From positions 1 to 45,130 of the forward strand of contig MGUK01000050.1 in the NCBI GenBank assembly GCA_001799995.1: 45,130 nt of DNA. The letters are read 5' to 3'. The notes under the pieces are model-generated. The model did not search any database and was not told the DNA's origin. It saw nothing but the letters and a program-made list of their open reading frames with translations. Numbering within the stretch: the stretch's first letter is position 1; the number at the start of each line of letters is the position of its first letter. Shown here piece by piece: positions 31,755-41,392 of this stretch. The position numbers and the translations under genes were made by a program. Origin of the DNA: Elusimicrobia bacterium GWF2_62_30 (lineage in GTDB: Bacteria; Elusimicrobiota; Elusimicrobia; Elusimicrobiales; UBA9959).

Positions 31755-33191
31755 TTAATACGCTGCCTGGCTGTTTACTTTCATGTAGCGCGCGTAGCGG
31801 CCGTCCAGGTAGAAAGGGTCGGCGGGAACGCGCGGCACTGACGGCGACGACGCGAAATCTTTGATGCTGAAGGGAACGTACTCGCCTTCCTGGTGCGGGC
31901 CGGCCGAGACCCAGAGTATGCCGGCCGTGACGTCGGCTACTATCGAGTGGGTGGCCACCAGCGTGTTTATGGCCATGGGATCGGCGCCTTCGGCGTCCTT
32001 GCGGCCTTCGCCGCGGTCCCGCAGGATGGCGGCCGCCGAGAACAGGTCCGGCCCCTTCGGCAACCGGGCCAACAGGGCCTCCGCGCGCTTGAGCCTGGCT
32101 ACGGAAGAACTGGAAGCCATGTACTTCAAATTCTTCGGGTCCTGCGCAAGCTCCGCGGTGAGAAAATGATTGGAGCAGGCGATGCGCTCCCCCTCCGGCC
32201 TGCGCAGCCCCAGGCGGGCCGGGGTTTTTTCCACCACTACGGCCCGGCCTGTCTTGCCATCCGCCACCAGGAACGAATCGGAAACGAACACCTGCGCCTT
32301 GGTGATGAGCTCCACCGCCTCTTCGAGCGAACCCGCCCGCTGCAGCGCTTCGCGCACCACGAAGCACGACGGGGTGCCCACGCCGCGCGTATCCGAGGAG
32401 GCGCCGGCGTTTATGGACACGTAGACCAGCCTGGCGTTCAGGCCGGTCACGGCCCCCAGCATGCCGGGCCAGGAGACGGAGATGAAAGGATAGCCTTTTT
32501 GGGGCTTTACGAACATCACTATCTTGTCCCTGTCGAAGCCCGGCCCGCCCTGGAAGTCGAAATTGCGCGCGGCCAGCAGGTGTCCGCCGGGACCGCGGGC
32601 GGCGAAGGAAGTGCAGCCGTCGATGGGTTCTTTCGGCCCCAGCGGCATGTCCATTACGAAATGGGAGATATCGTGCGCGGCGTGGTAAGCGCCCAGCCTG
32701 TGATACAGCGGCGCTATCTCGGGATGGCGGTCGGTAAAGCCTTTCGACGCGCCCAGTATCTCCAGTTTAAATTCCTCGTCGATATAGTCAGGCAGGGCCC
32801 TGAGCCTGAAGATCACGTACTTCTTCAGCGCCCAGAGCAGCGCGGAGGACGGGACCTTGTCTTTTATCATCCCGAGGAAATCGTTCTCGAGGCTTTCCAT
32901 CATGGGGTCGGTCAGGCGCGCGGCCGTATAGCCTACCGTGAAGGGTTCGCCCTCCAGGTACATCTTCCAGATCCCCCGCTCTTTGCGCAGCCACGACCTG
33001 CCTGAAAACCGGGCCTGTCCCTTTTCAGCCTCGCGCACCTCCGCCGGCGGGAGTTCTTTGGGCGCCCGGGCCAGCAGCTCGTCGGGGATGCGGAAGACCC
33101 GCTCCTGCACGGCATAGCCGCCCAGCCCGGCCAGCACGGCCGCCAGCGCGGCCGCGCCGCAAGCGACAAGGAGTTTCCGTCTTAAGGTCAT
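31755..33191 (-). CDS. C45-type Ntn hydrolase / acyltransferase-like
   Basis: A 478-residue protein resembling the C45 / acyl-CoA:6-aminopenicillanate acyltransferase (Ntn hydrolase) family. An N-terminal hydrophobic segment (about 7-26) probably anchors or exports it. The predicted autoproteolytic nucleophile is Cys193 in PIDGCTSFAARG, followed by HLLAARNFDFQ. Later motifs include TATA-like VTGLNARLVYVSINAG, GVGTPSCFVVREAL and RIACSNHFLTAE. Related hydrolases occur in flexirubin and aryl polyene clusters. It may form or cut an ester or amide in the finished lipid (inference). The start overlaps the ketosynthase stop by four bases. Confidence 0.78.
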   Translation of the reverse strand: MTLRRKLLVACGAAALAAVLAGLGGYAVQERVFRIPDELLARAPKELPPAEVREAEKGQARFSGRSWLRKERGIWKMYLEGEPFTVGYTAARLTDPMMESLENDFLGMIKDKVPSSALLWALKKYVIFRLRALPDYIDEEFKLEILGASKGFTDRHPEIAPLYHRLGAYHAAHDISHFVMDMPLGPKEPIDGCTSFAARGPGGHLLAARNFDFQGGPGFDRDKIVMFVKPQKGYPFISVSWPGMLGAVTGLNARLVYVSINAGASSDTRGVGTPSCFVVREALQRAGSLEEAVELITKAQVFVSDSFLVADGKTGRAVVVEKTPARLGLRRPEGERIACSNHFLTAELAQDPKNLKYMASSSSVARLKRAEALLARLPKGPDLFSAAAILRDRGEGRKDAEGADPMAINTLVATHSIVADVTAGILWVSAGPHQEGEYVPFSIKDFASSPSVPRVPADPFYLDGRYARYMKVNSQAAY

Positions 33192-34408
33192 CTGGTCCCG
33201 AAGATCAGCGAAGCGTTGATGCCGCCGAAGGCGAAGCTGTTGGAGAGCACCCTGCGGGCCCGCACGGCCGCCGGCTGCTGCAGGTGGTTGACCCCGGCGC
33301 AGTCCTCGCTTACTTTCTCGAGGTTCAGCGTCGGCGCCAGGAAGCCCTCGCGCATCATCAGGATGGAAAAGATGGCTTCCAGGCAGCCGCAGGCGCCTAT
33401 CGTATGGCCCACATGGCCCTTCGAGCTGCTCACCGGCACCTTAGCGCCGAAAAGCTCCCTGATGCCCCACGATTCCGCCGCGTCGCCCAGCTGCGTGCCG
33501 GTGGCGTGCGCGTTGATGTAATCTATATCCCCGGGCTGCAGGCCCGCCGAAAGGAGAGATTCGCGCATACAGCGCAGCATCCCCTCGCGCGAAGGCATGG
33601 CGATATGCTCGCCGTCGCAGCAGGTGGTGTAGCCGAGCACCTCGGCGTAGACCGGCGCGTTGCGCGCCAGCGCGCGCTCCCGGTCCTCGAGCACCATGAC
33701 CGCGGCGCCTTCGCTCACCGCCAGGCCGTCGCGCGCCGCGTCGAACGGGCGCGGCGTCTTCGTGGGAGAATCGTTATAGGCCCGGGAGGCCGCGCGCACT
33801 ATGTCGAAGGTGCCCGCCGTGGTAACGTGCAGTTCTTCGGCCCCGCCGCACAGCATCACTTCCTGCTGGCCGTGCCGTATCAGGTCGTAGCCCAGGCCTA
33901 TAGCCTGGGCGGAGGAGGCGCAGGCCGACGTCGGGGAATAGACGCAGCCGGTCACGCCAAGGTGCACGGCGGCGTTGGCCGCGGTGGTGTGGCCCATCAC
34001 CTTCATGAAGGACGTGCCCATCTGCTCCTCTATGCCGCCCTTCAGCGTGAACTCCGAGAAGAAATCGCTCATGCACTTGGGGCTGCCCGTGGTGGAACCC
34101 AGGGAGATGCCGGCCCTGCCGGAGCGCAGGTACTCGGGCGCCAGCCCGGCGTCTTTGGCCGCGTCCTCGGCGGCTATCGTAGCCATGACGGAAACCTTGC
34201 CCATGGTCCGGCGCGCGTGCCGGGGGATACGCTTCGGGTCGAAGCCAGTAACCTCGCCGCCCACGAAGGAATTCAATCCCTTCATCGCTTTCCATTCTTC
34301 CATGGCTTTTATGCCGGAGCGCCCGTTCTTGAGGCCCTCCACGACGCTGGCGGCATCGTTGCCTATCGGCGAAAGCATGCCTATACCCGTTACCACTACA
34401 CGGTTCAT
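33188..34408 (-). CDS. Beta-ketoacyl-ACP synthase (FabF-like)
   Basis: A 406-residue condensing enzyme with Cys163 (SPTSACASSAQA), His301 (NAHATGTQ) and His335 (SSKGHVGHTIGACG, Lys330). The catalytic triad is complete. It overlaps the flavoprotein gene upstream and the C45-type hydrolase gene downstream by four bases each. It is the first ketosynthase met in the transcript. The ribosome site is GGGAG. Confidence 0.92.
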   Translation of the reverse strand: MNRVVVTGIGMLSPIGNDAASVVEGLKNGRSGIKAMEEWKAMKGLNSFVGGEVTGFDPKRIPRHARRTMGKVSVMATIAAEDAAKDAGLAPEYLRSGRAGISLGSTTGSPKCMSDFFSEFTLKGGIEEQMGTSFMKVMGHTTAANAAVHLGVTGCVYSPTSACASSAQAIGLGYDLIRHGQQEVMLCGGAEELHVTTAGTFDIVRAASRAYNDSPTKTPRPFDAARDGLAVSEGAAVMVLEDRERALARNAPVYAEVLGYTTCCDGEHIAMPSREGMLRCMRESLLSAGLQPGDIDYINAHATGTQLGDAAESWGIRELFGAKVPVSSSKGHVGHTIGACGCLEAIFSILMMREGFLAPTLNLEKVSEDCAGVNHLQQPAAVRARRVLSNSFAFGGINASLIFGTR

Positions 34409-35898
34409 AATGTCTCCCTGTTTATCTTTTCCAGCAGGTAGTCCCCGCCCAGCATCTCGGCGCAGCAGGATACGCTGCCGATGACGGTCCCGACGATGCC
34501 GGACATCTCGATATTCTGCCCGGCCAGAAAAAGCCCCTTCAGCCGCGTGCGCGGCATGATCTTGGCGGCGCGCAGCTGGGACACGCTCTTCTTCACCCCG
34601 TAGGTGGAGCCGTCCCAGGCCAGCACGTAATCGCGGAGCGTCAGCGGCGAGAAGGTGCTGACCACCTCGGCGTCCTTCACGACTTCCGGGAGGCGGGCCT
34701 TCACGAACTCCAGCACCTTGCCGGCCACGTCCTCTTTCATGCGCAGGTAAGCCTCCGGGCGGGCGCCCAGCCGGCTGTCCTTCCAGCGCTCCACTTCGGA
34801 GAAGGCCATCGGCGTCAGCAGCGTGGCGGTGCCGTTGGGCGACCCGGGGTCGCAGGAGCCGGAGCAGAAGACCAGCTCAGTTTTGGCGCCGGGCGCGGAC
34901 AGTCTCTGCCCGTAGCAGCTGGTCACGTCGTCGCCGGCGAAAAGGTAGATGTTGCGCGAGTCCAGCGCGGACTTGCGCCCCTTGAAGAGCAGGCAGACCC
35001 CGAACAGGGACATGGTCTCCTCGAGCGAGAGCAGGCGTTCCTTGTAGGCCGGCCGCATGATGCCGGGCGGGATCAGGCCGAAGAGATGCTTGGGATGGCC
35101 GGTGAAGACCGCCTGCTTCGCCCCGATGAATTCCCCCCCGGCCAGGCGCACGCCGGAGACGCCCTCGTTCTCGACGCAGATCTCCGTCACCTCGGCGGAG
35201 GTCCGCAGCTCCGCGCCGCGGGCCTTGAGGGCCTTGAGGAAAGCGTCCGTCAGCGCCGAGCTGCCGCCGTCCACCTTCCAGGCGCTCTGCAGGAAAGAGT
35301 CCAGCACCAGGAAGTGCAGGAAGCAGGGGCATTCGTCCGGCCGCACGCCGTAAAGGCTGTTATTGGCCGCGAGCACCAGCTTCAGGCGTTCATTGCCGGT
35401 TATGGAGTCCAGGTAGTCCTTCAGCGAACGCTGGTCGTCGGCTTCCCTGCTCCCCGCGGCCGGCGGCCTGAGGTTGTAGAGCGCGAACCTGCCGCAGGTG
35501 GCGCGCATATCGGAAATAAAACGTTTGATGGCGGCGCGCTCGTCCGGGAAATAGGAAGCCAGCTTTTCCTCGAAGGCTTCGTAGCCCTGCGGCACGCACG
35601 CGGAGAACCCGGGGAACGAGTATTCGTCGAAACAGCCCGTATCGAACCTGGTGAAGGAGGCGTGCTCCAGCACCCCGGCGTATTTCAGGTAGCGCCACAG
35701 CATCTGCCCGGGGGCCAGCCCGCCGATAAAATGTACCCCGGTCGGGAAGGTCTCCCCGCGGCGTTTGAAGCACTGCAGCAGCCCGCCGGGCACCGCGTGC
35801 TTTTCCAGCACCAGCACCTTCTGTCCTTCTTTGGCCAGCAGGGAAGCCGCATAAAGGCCCCCTATACCGGAGCCTATCACCACTGAATCGTACGCCAT
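34405..35898 (-). CDS. FAD-dependent oxidoreductase, carotenoid desaturase/RetSat-like
   Basis: A 497-residue flavoprotein of the phytoene desaturase / all-trans-retinol saturase group. The dinucleotide motif is GSGIGGLYAASLLA (9-22), followed by VLVLEKHAVPGG and the late motif GLFLAGQNIEMSG typical of the family. In a polyene cluster it probably adjusts double bonds or isomerises the chain (inference); substrate is unknown. Good ribosome sites (GGAGGACGGGAG) precede the ATG. It starts 16 bases after the fusion gene ends. Confidence 0.87.
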   Translation of the reverse strand: MAYDSVVIGSGIGGLYAASLLAKEGQKVLVLEKHAVPGGLLQCFKRRGETFPTGVHFIGGLAPGQMLWRYLKYAGVLEHASFTRFDTGCFDEYSFPGFSACVPQGYEAFEEKLASYFPDERAAIKRFISDMRATCGRFALYNLRPPAAGSREADDQRSLKDYLDSITGNERLKLVLAANNSLYGVRPDECPCFLHFLVLDSFLQSAWKVDGGSSALTDAFLKALKARGAELRTSAEVTEICVENEGVSGVRLAGGEFIGAKQAVFTGHPKHLFGLIPPGIMRPAYKERLLSLEETMSLFGVCLLFKGRKSALDSRNIYLFAGDDVTSCYGQRLSAPGAKTELVFCSGSCDPGSPNGTATLLTPMAFSEVERWKDSRLGARPEAYLRMKEDVAGKVLEFVKARLPEVVKDAEVVSTFSPLTLRDYVLAWDGSTYGVKKSVSQLRAAKIMPRTRLKGLFLAGQNIEMSGIVGTVIGSVSCCAEMLGGDYLLEKINRETL

Positions 35899-35914
35899 TA
35901 CTCCCGTCCTCCGC

Positions 35915-38900
35915 TCAAGCCGGTTTTTCGCAGATGAACACCAGGTTGGAACGCCAGCCCAGGTCGTTTACGGCCTCACTGCAATTAAAGCCTATTTTCC
36001 GCAGCAGCCTCAAATAGTTTTCCCTGTTGCCGGGGACCACCCCGTGGCGGCTCTTGTTATGCCCGATGAACACGGCGAACAGTTCGGCAAGACGCACGGC
36101 CCCGCCCTTAACGCTTCCGTCGGCGCAGTTCTCGCGCAGGATCAGGCGGCCGCCGGGCTTCAGGCAGGCAAAGGTCTTGAGCAGGATCTTTTCCTGCTCG
36201 GCCTCCGGCCAGTAATGCAGCACGTCTATGAGCAGCGCGGTATCGGCGGGCGGGAAAGCGCTGTCGAGGATATCGCCCAGCTCCGAAGTCATCCGCTCCG
36301 GGGCGACGGCGGACTTGCGCGCCGCGGCCACCTTGTCGGCGTCGAAATCTATGCCGATGATACTGCGGCGGGTGGACTGCGCGGCCAGGATGTTGGACAT
36401 CAGCCCGTAACCCTGGCCCAGGTCCAGGACCACGCCTTCGCGCGGCACCAGGCCGGCTATCTTCCCAAACAGCGGGTCCAGGCGCAGCTTCCAGGCCGTG
36501 TACTGCTCGATGTAAGGGCCCAGGTAGTTATAGCGCTGGCGCATCCTGCTGAAAAATCCCGGCCCGTCGCAGGCGATGGCCAGGACCCTTTCATACTCTT
36601 CTTCCATCAGCTTCCGGGCGGCACGGGCCGTCTCCCCCGGGTCCGCGGCGGAGAGGCGGGGCATCACGCTCACCACCAGGCCGTGATCGGGCAGCCAGAA
36701 ACCGGTCTTCGGAATGCAGGAACGCGTTTCGCACATGACCACCGGCAGCAGTTCCGCGCCGGCGCGCGCGGCTATCTCGAAGGCGCCTTTTTTGAACCGG
36801 CTTATCTGCCCGGTATCCGAGCGCGTTCCTTCCGGGAAGAACATCAGGAAATCGCCCTCCCGCAGGCATTGCGCGGCCTTTTCAAAAACCTCCGCTGTAT
36901 TCTCCCCGTCGGACAGGATATAGCCCGCTTCGCGTATCACCGGGCCCATGAAGAAAGAATTCCACACCCAGGGTTTGACCACCATGCGCAGGTCGGCGGG
37001 CAGGTTCAGGGCGCAGATGATGTCGATCACGGACTGGTGGTTGCAGATCAGCACCGCGGGCTTGGCGAAAGACTCAGGCCCGGCGTTGAGGAAAATGCGC
37101 TTACCGTACGGGCACAGGCTGAAAAGGAGACGGCAGCAGGTACGCAGGAAAGACTGCAGGGCCTTGCGGCGCAAGGCGGGCTCCCCGGCGTGGCGAAGCT
37201 GCAGCCACGGCATGAAAAAGAGGCGGCAGTAAACGAGCGCCAGGGCAAAGATCCCTATCAGGCCAAGGCCGACGGCCGCCGAAACCAGCGTCGGGGTGCC
37301 TTGCCGGCCGTTGCCCCAGAGCAGGAAGCGCATGGCTATCGGTGGCACTATCACCGCCGCCAGGAGACCGTTGACCATCACCAGGCAGGCCGCCAGGCCC
37401 AGGGAGCGCAGCGCCGGGTGCTGGGCCGCCAGCAGGGCCGCGAAGCCGCCTATGGCCGTAACCGCCGAGATGGTAAGAGCACCGCCGGCCACGCCGATAT
37501 CCTCGCTAGAGTCCTTATACCGGTCCAGGAACGCGCTGACGACGAAAATGACGTAGTCTATGCACATGCCGAAGATGAACAGGGAGAAGATATTGTTCAT
37601 CAGGTCCACCCGCAGCCCGAACCAGCCCATGAGGCCCAGGCTCCAGAGCGCGTCCAGGGCGAGCACCGCTATTACCAGCAGCGTCATCTCCAGCCTGCCG
37701 TAAACCAGGAGCAGGATGACCAGCGAGCCCGCCAGGGCGCACCAGATGAACAGCTTTAAACCCTCTTTCACCAGTTCCGAGATGCGCCGCGCGAAGGCGT
37801 TCCCCTCGTAGAGATAAGCGTCGGGCAGGGCGGCCAGGACCTGCCCGGAGAGCTGCGCGTGCCCGGCCGCGGCCTGCACCTCCGTCAGGATGAAAACTTC
37901 CCCTTCTTTTTCGGAGATGAAGCCCTCCGTGACGGCGCCGAGAGCGCCCTTTTTCAATTCCTCCGGCGGGAGCGTAGCCGCCTTGCGCTCCAGTTTCCGG
38001 TAGAACGGCTCGAAAGCGGTGGTGGAGAAACCTTCCCCGGCCCCGGCCTTCCCCAGCCTGCTCTTGAGCAGGCGCACCCTGGCCGGGGTCCAGACCGCCC
38101 GCCAGCGCGCGGCATTTTCAAGCTGCGTGCCCAGGGCGGGAGCTATCGGGGAGATGGAGGTGAACCTTTTTACGGAGCCAGAGCGCTCAAGTTCCCGGAG
38201 CAGGGCATAAAGCCGGTCGTTCTTGAGCCGGGCTTCCTCCATGGACGCCCCCCTCACGGCTATCAGGGTATTCTTTAGGAACTTGCCGCCCCACCTGTCC
38301 GAAACGGCCTGTTCATCCCCGGCGGTGGCGGGACGCATCCCGTTCATGCGGCGCAGGTCACCGTCGAAGGTCAACCTGGGCAGGCCGAAAGCGCAGAACA
38401 GGGAAAAGACAAGGACGAAACCGAGGCAAAGCCCGGTGTGGCGGGCGTGCCACTCGAAAAAGCCGCGCCACAGGCTTGCCAGGGGCAGGATGGCCTTCTG
38501 CCGCGCGGGCCGGCGCAGCGGGAGCAACTGCGGCAGCACGATGACGGAGAAGAGCGCGGCGCCGGTGATGCCCAGCGCGGCGAACGCCCCCAGCTGCCGC
38601 TGGCCCGGGGACGAGGACAGGAGCAGGCACAGGAAAGCGGCGATGGTGGTGGCCGAGGCCATCACGACCGCCTCGATGATCACGGAAAGATGCCTGCCGA
38701 GAGGTTCCGGCCCTTCTTCAAGGCGGTCGAAATTGTCGTAGCGGTAGAGGATATGCACGGAGCAGTCCACCGCTATGCCGATAAGGGCCCCGCCGAAACC
38801 GGCGACTATCGCTGAGATCTTATCCGAGAAAAGCGCGAAAACCCCGGCGGCGAGGATGCCGCCGAAAGCCACCGGCAGCAGTCCGGCCAGCGCCAGCGAA

Positions 38901-39754
38901 AACCGGCGGTAGACCAGGAACGTGAATACGAGGATCAGCAGAGTGGACGCCGCCATGGTGAGCGTGATGTCGTGCCGCATCATGTCCTGGTTCTCGACGG
39001 TGATGCGCGGCGCGCCCGTATAACGTATCCTCACTCCCGGGTGCGCCGCGGCGGCGGCCGCCCTGGCCTTATCCACGAAAGCTATCATCTCCGCGGCCCT
39101 GGCCCCCTGGGCATAGCCGTCGGCCGGCAGGGCGGCCATCAGCAGATGTTCCCCGCCGGGGCTGCAGATGCGGCCGTCGCGCAGCTCCGCGCCGTCGTAG
39201 AAGCCCGCCATTTTGGAAAGGAAGACCGCCTGCAGGCCCAGCGGGTCGCCGCGAGCCATCCCGGCGAGCGGCCCCGCCGCCGGCGCCTCCATCAGCATTT
39301 TTTTATAGCCGGCCAGCTGCCCGCGCAGCTTGTCCTCCTCCAGCAGCGGGAGCAGGCGTTTCTCCTCTCCCGCCCCGAACAGCGCCGGCATATGCCCCTG
39401 TATCAGCTCCAGGGCGGCCAGGCCTTCTTCCTGCTGCACCCGGTACCTGATATTTTTAAAACACCCGGAAGCCGAGAGCTTGCCGTAAAGCTCGTCCGCG
39501 GCCGCGCAGTTTTCGGTCCAGCCGCCTTCCCCCACGTCGAAGAACAGCCTGTTCTGCAGGCCGAAGCGCGAAACTATGGCGTGAAAATCGTCGATGGTCT
39601 TGTCCCCGGCGGGCAGCATGTCGAACACGTTCTCCCTGAGGGAAAGGCGCGACGCCAGCCCCAGGCACAGCAGGGAGGCCACCAGCACCGAACCGGCCAG
39701 GAGGCCGCGCCGCGGGCGCAGCGCGCCGAAGGCCCACTGGAATATTTTATGCAT
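35915..39754 (-). CDS. MMPL/RND exporter-PlsC acyltransferase-methyltransferase fusion
   Basis: A 1279-residue protein joining three functions. Residues 1 to about 815 are an MMPL/RND-type exporter with two membrane-domain repeats (about 265-410 and 665-815) and two large periplasmic regions. Residues about 880-1060 are a PlsC-type acyltransferase with NHQSVID (His906, Asp911) and FPEGTR (973-978). Residues about 1100-1279 are a class I SAM methyltransferase with VLDLGQGYG (1109-1117). No stop or frameshift separates them. It would load, acylate and methylate a polyene lipid while exporting it (inference). The start ATG lies 8 bases inside the glycosyltransferase gene. Confidence 0.88.
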   Translation of the reverse strand: MHKIFQWAFGALRPRRGLLAGSVLVASLLCLGLASRLSLRENVFDMLPAGDKTIDDFHAIVSRFGLQNRLFFDVGEGGWTENCAAADELYGKLSASGCFKNIRYRVQQEEGLAALELIQGHMPALFGAGEEKRLLPLLEEDKLRGQLAGYKKMLMEAPAAGPLAGMARGDPLGLQAVFLSKMAGFYDGAELRDGRICSPGGEHLLMAALPADGYAQGARAAEMIAFVDKARAAAAAAHPGVRIRYTGAPRITVENQDMMRHDITLTMAASTLLILVFTFLVYRRFSLALAGLLPVAFGGILAAGVFALFSDKISAIVAGFGGALIGIAVDCSVHILYRYDNFDRLEEGPEPLGRHLSVIIEAVVMASATTIAAFLCLLLSSSPGQRQLGAFAALGITGAALFSVIVLPQLLPLRRPARQKAILPLASLWRGFFEWHARHTGLCLGFVLVFSLFCAFGLPRLTFDGDLRRMNGMRPATAGDEQAVSDRWGGKFLKNTLIAVRGASMEEARLKNDRLYALLRELERSGSVKRFTSISPIAPALGTQLENAARWRAVWTPARVRLLKSRLGKAGAGEGFSTTAFEPFYRKLERKAATLPPEELKKGALGAVTEGFISEKEGEVFILTEVQAAAGHAQLSGQVLAALPDAYLYEGNAFARRISELVKEGLKLFIWCALAGSLVILLLVYGRLEMTLLVIAVLALDALWSLGLMGWFGLRVDLMNNIFSLFIFGMCIDYVIFVVSAFLDRYKDSSEDIGVAGGALTISAVTAIGGFAALLAAQHPALRSLGLAACLVMVNGLLAAVIVPPIAMRFLLWGNGRQGTPTLVSAAVGLGLIGIFALALVYCRLFFMPWLQLRHAGEPALRRKALQSFLRTCCRLLFSLCPYGKRIFLNAGPESFAKPAVLICNHQSVIDIICALNLPADLRMVVKPWVWNSFFMGPVIREAGYILSDGENTAEVFEKAAQCLREGDFLMFFPEGTRSDTGQISRFKKGAFEIAARAGAELLPVVMCETRSCIPKTGFWLPDHGLVVSVMPRLSAADPGETARAARKLMEEEYERVLAIACDGPGFFSRMRQRYNYLGPYIEQYTAWKLRLDPLFGKIAGLVPREGVVLDLGQGYGLMSNILAAQSTRRSIIGIDFDADKVAAARKSAVAPERMTSELGDILDSAFPPADTALLIDVLHYWPEAEQEKILLKTFACLKPGGRLILRENCADGSVKGGAVRLAELFAVFIGHNKSRHGVVPGNRENYLRLLRKIGFNCSEAVNDLGWRSNLVFICEKPA

Positions 39755-40928
39755 CCCGGTACCTCAGGACGGCGCGCACCAGGCTCAGGGCCGCGTAGGA
39801 GAGCAGGCCGCCGGCCAGGCCCGCGGCCACGCCCAGGACCACGCTGCCCAGCAGCCATTCCGGGAGCCGCTCGGCGGCCAGCTGCCGCAGCCCCCCGTCA
39901 AAAGCCGGGGAAAAGTCCACGGCCCCGGTCAGGAGCGCGTGGCCGAGCACCAGCGCGAAGTAAAAAATGAAAGGCGCTATCGCCGGGAAAGAGATGTTGC
40001 TGGCGGCCACGGCTATGAAGCTGTTAAGCCGCAGGCGGGCGGCCACCAGGGAGGCGGTGAGCATCTGGAAGCCCCAGATAGGGAGTATCCCCAGCATCAT
40101 CCCGAAGCCTATCGAGAGGGAAGTATTGAGCGGGGCGGAAACCGCCTCGGTCAGAGTGGAGCGCGTGACAACGCGCAGCTTTTTTAAAAAGGAAACCCCT
40201 TCAAGGGACCTGTCGCAGGAAACCCGCTGAAGCGGGGCGGGCAGGAAAAAGCGCATGAAAAAGAAAAGCGTGTAGAGGTGCGAGATCCGCATGAAGTCAA
40301 CGAACGGGCGGAAATGGGAGACCCGCTCCCCCGCCGGCAGGTAGACGGCGGTGACAGGCACGGCCCTGAGCGGCACGCCCAGCCAGGCGGCCTTCACCAG
40401 CACCTCCACTTCAAGATCGTAGCGCCTCTTGTCCAGCTTCAGCCGGTCTATGGCGGCCAGCGGGTAGCTCCGGAAGCCGCACTGCGTATCGGGCAGGCTC
40501 GCGCCGGATTCGAGCCAGAACCAGAAATCGGAAAATTTGTTGGCGAAGCGGCTGCCGAACGAAACCCTGGCGCCGACGCGCTTGCGCGAGCCCACGAAAA
40601 GGGCTTCGGGCTCCCGGGCGGCGGCCCCGAGGAAAGCCGGGATATCCTCCGGCAGATGCTGGCCGTCGGAATCCATCGTTATGGCGCGGTCGAAGCCGAG
40701 GGCCAGGGCCTTGGCGAAACCGCTGAGCAGCGCGGCCCCTTTACCCCGGTTCTTGTCGTGGCGCAGCACCGTGACGCCGGGCAGTCCTGCGGCGGCGCGC
40801 TGCGTCCCGTCGGTGGACCCGTCGTCCACGAAGATCACGTCCGGCAGATAAGCCAGCGCGCCCCGGATGACGGCGGCGGCCGTTCTCCCGTTATTATAAG
40901 CGGGAATTATTACGCAGGTACGTCCCAT
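39747..40928 (-). CDS. Family 2 glycosyltransferase with DUF2062 tail
   Basis: A 393-residue protein. The N-terminal GT2 domain shows VIIPAYNNG, FVDDGSTDGT (35-42) and TMDSDGQHLPEDI with the metal-binding DxD-like Asp. The C-terminal third is a DUF2062-like membrane region (about 235 onward, TSLSIGFGMMLGILPIWGFQ). The ATG at 40928 is used because it overlaps the thioesterase stop by one base (TAATG) and gives the usual GT2 start MGRTCVIIPAYNN; a start 24 codons upstream would lie inside the thioesterase gene. It probably glycosylates the polyene lipid or a lipid carrier (inference). Confidence 0.88.
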   Translation of the reverse strand: MGRTCVIIPAYNNGRTAAAVIRGALAYLPDVIFVDDGSTDGTQRAAAGLPGVTVLRHDKNRGKGAALLSGFAKALALGFDRAITMDSDGQHLPEDIPAFLGAAAREPEALFVGSRKRVGARVSFGSRFANKFSDFWFWLESGASLPDTQCGFRSYPLAAIDRLKLDKRRYDLEVEVLVKAAWLGVPLRAVPVTAVYLPAGERVSHFRPFVDFMRISHLYTLFFFMRFFLPAPLQRVSCDRSLEGVSFLKKLRVVTRSTLTEAVSAPLNTSLSIGFGMMLGILPIWGFQMLTASLVAARLRLNSFIAVAASNISFPAIAPFIFYFALVLGHALLTGAVDFSPAFDGGLRQLAAERLPEWLLGSVVLGVAAGLAGGLLSYAALSLVRAVLRYRDA

Positions 40929-41392
40929 TAGTTTCTTTTTTCCAGCGCGGCCCTGACCCGTGCCAGCAGCGGCTCCGGCGAGACGAAGAACATCTCCCAC
41001 GTGCCGGGCTTCACGGCTACCTGCAGGGTCTGGCCTTTTGCCAGCAGACGGCCGCCGTCTTTTTCCGTTATGCGGTAAGCGATCTTCAGCCGGTGCTCCG
41101 TCTCCAGCAGCACGGCCCGGCAGATAACGCGCATGCCGTAGCGCAGGGGCGACACGTACCGGCAGGAGGATTCGGCGACGGGCCAGACATAGCCGGAGTC
41201 CCGCATCTCCTCCACGTCGAAGCCGATGGAACGCATCAGCTCCGTGCGGGCCAGTTCGAAATACTTGTAGTAGTTGCCGTGCCAGACCACGCCCAGCGGG
41301 TCCAGGTCGCAGAACGGGACCTGCGCCTCTATCTCGGCGCTCAGCTCCCGCGCGGGCGCGGTCTCGGCGGCGGGGTTAATTTTATCGCTCAT
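40928..41392 (-). CDS. Acyl-CoA/ACP thioesterase (YbgC/4-HBT-like)
   Basis: A 154-residue hot-dog thioesterase. FCDLDPLGVVWHGNYYKYFE carries the catalytic Asp31 and His38 region of the 4-hydroxybenzoyl-CoA thioesterase / YbgC type. In this cluster it could release the aryl or polyene acyl chain or proofread ACP loading. Thioesterases of this type are common in aryl polyene clusters. It overlaps the ammonia-lyase by 11 bases and the glycosyltransferase by one base. Confidence 0.88.
   Translation of the reverse strand: MSDKINPAAETAPARELSAEIEAQVPFCDLDPLGVVWHGNYYKYFELARTELMRSIGFDVEEMRDSGYVWPVAESSCRYVSPLRYGMRVICRAVLLETEHRLKIAYRITEKDGGRLLAKGQTLQVAVKPGTWEMFFVSPEPLLARVRAALEKRN

Noticed and set aside
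36044-37759. 571-codon + strand frame inside the exporter fusion gene
   Set aside because: Gln/Arg/Gly-rich shadow of the minus-strand fusion gene; no domain.
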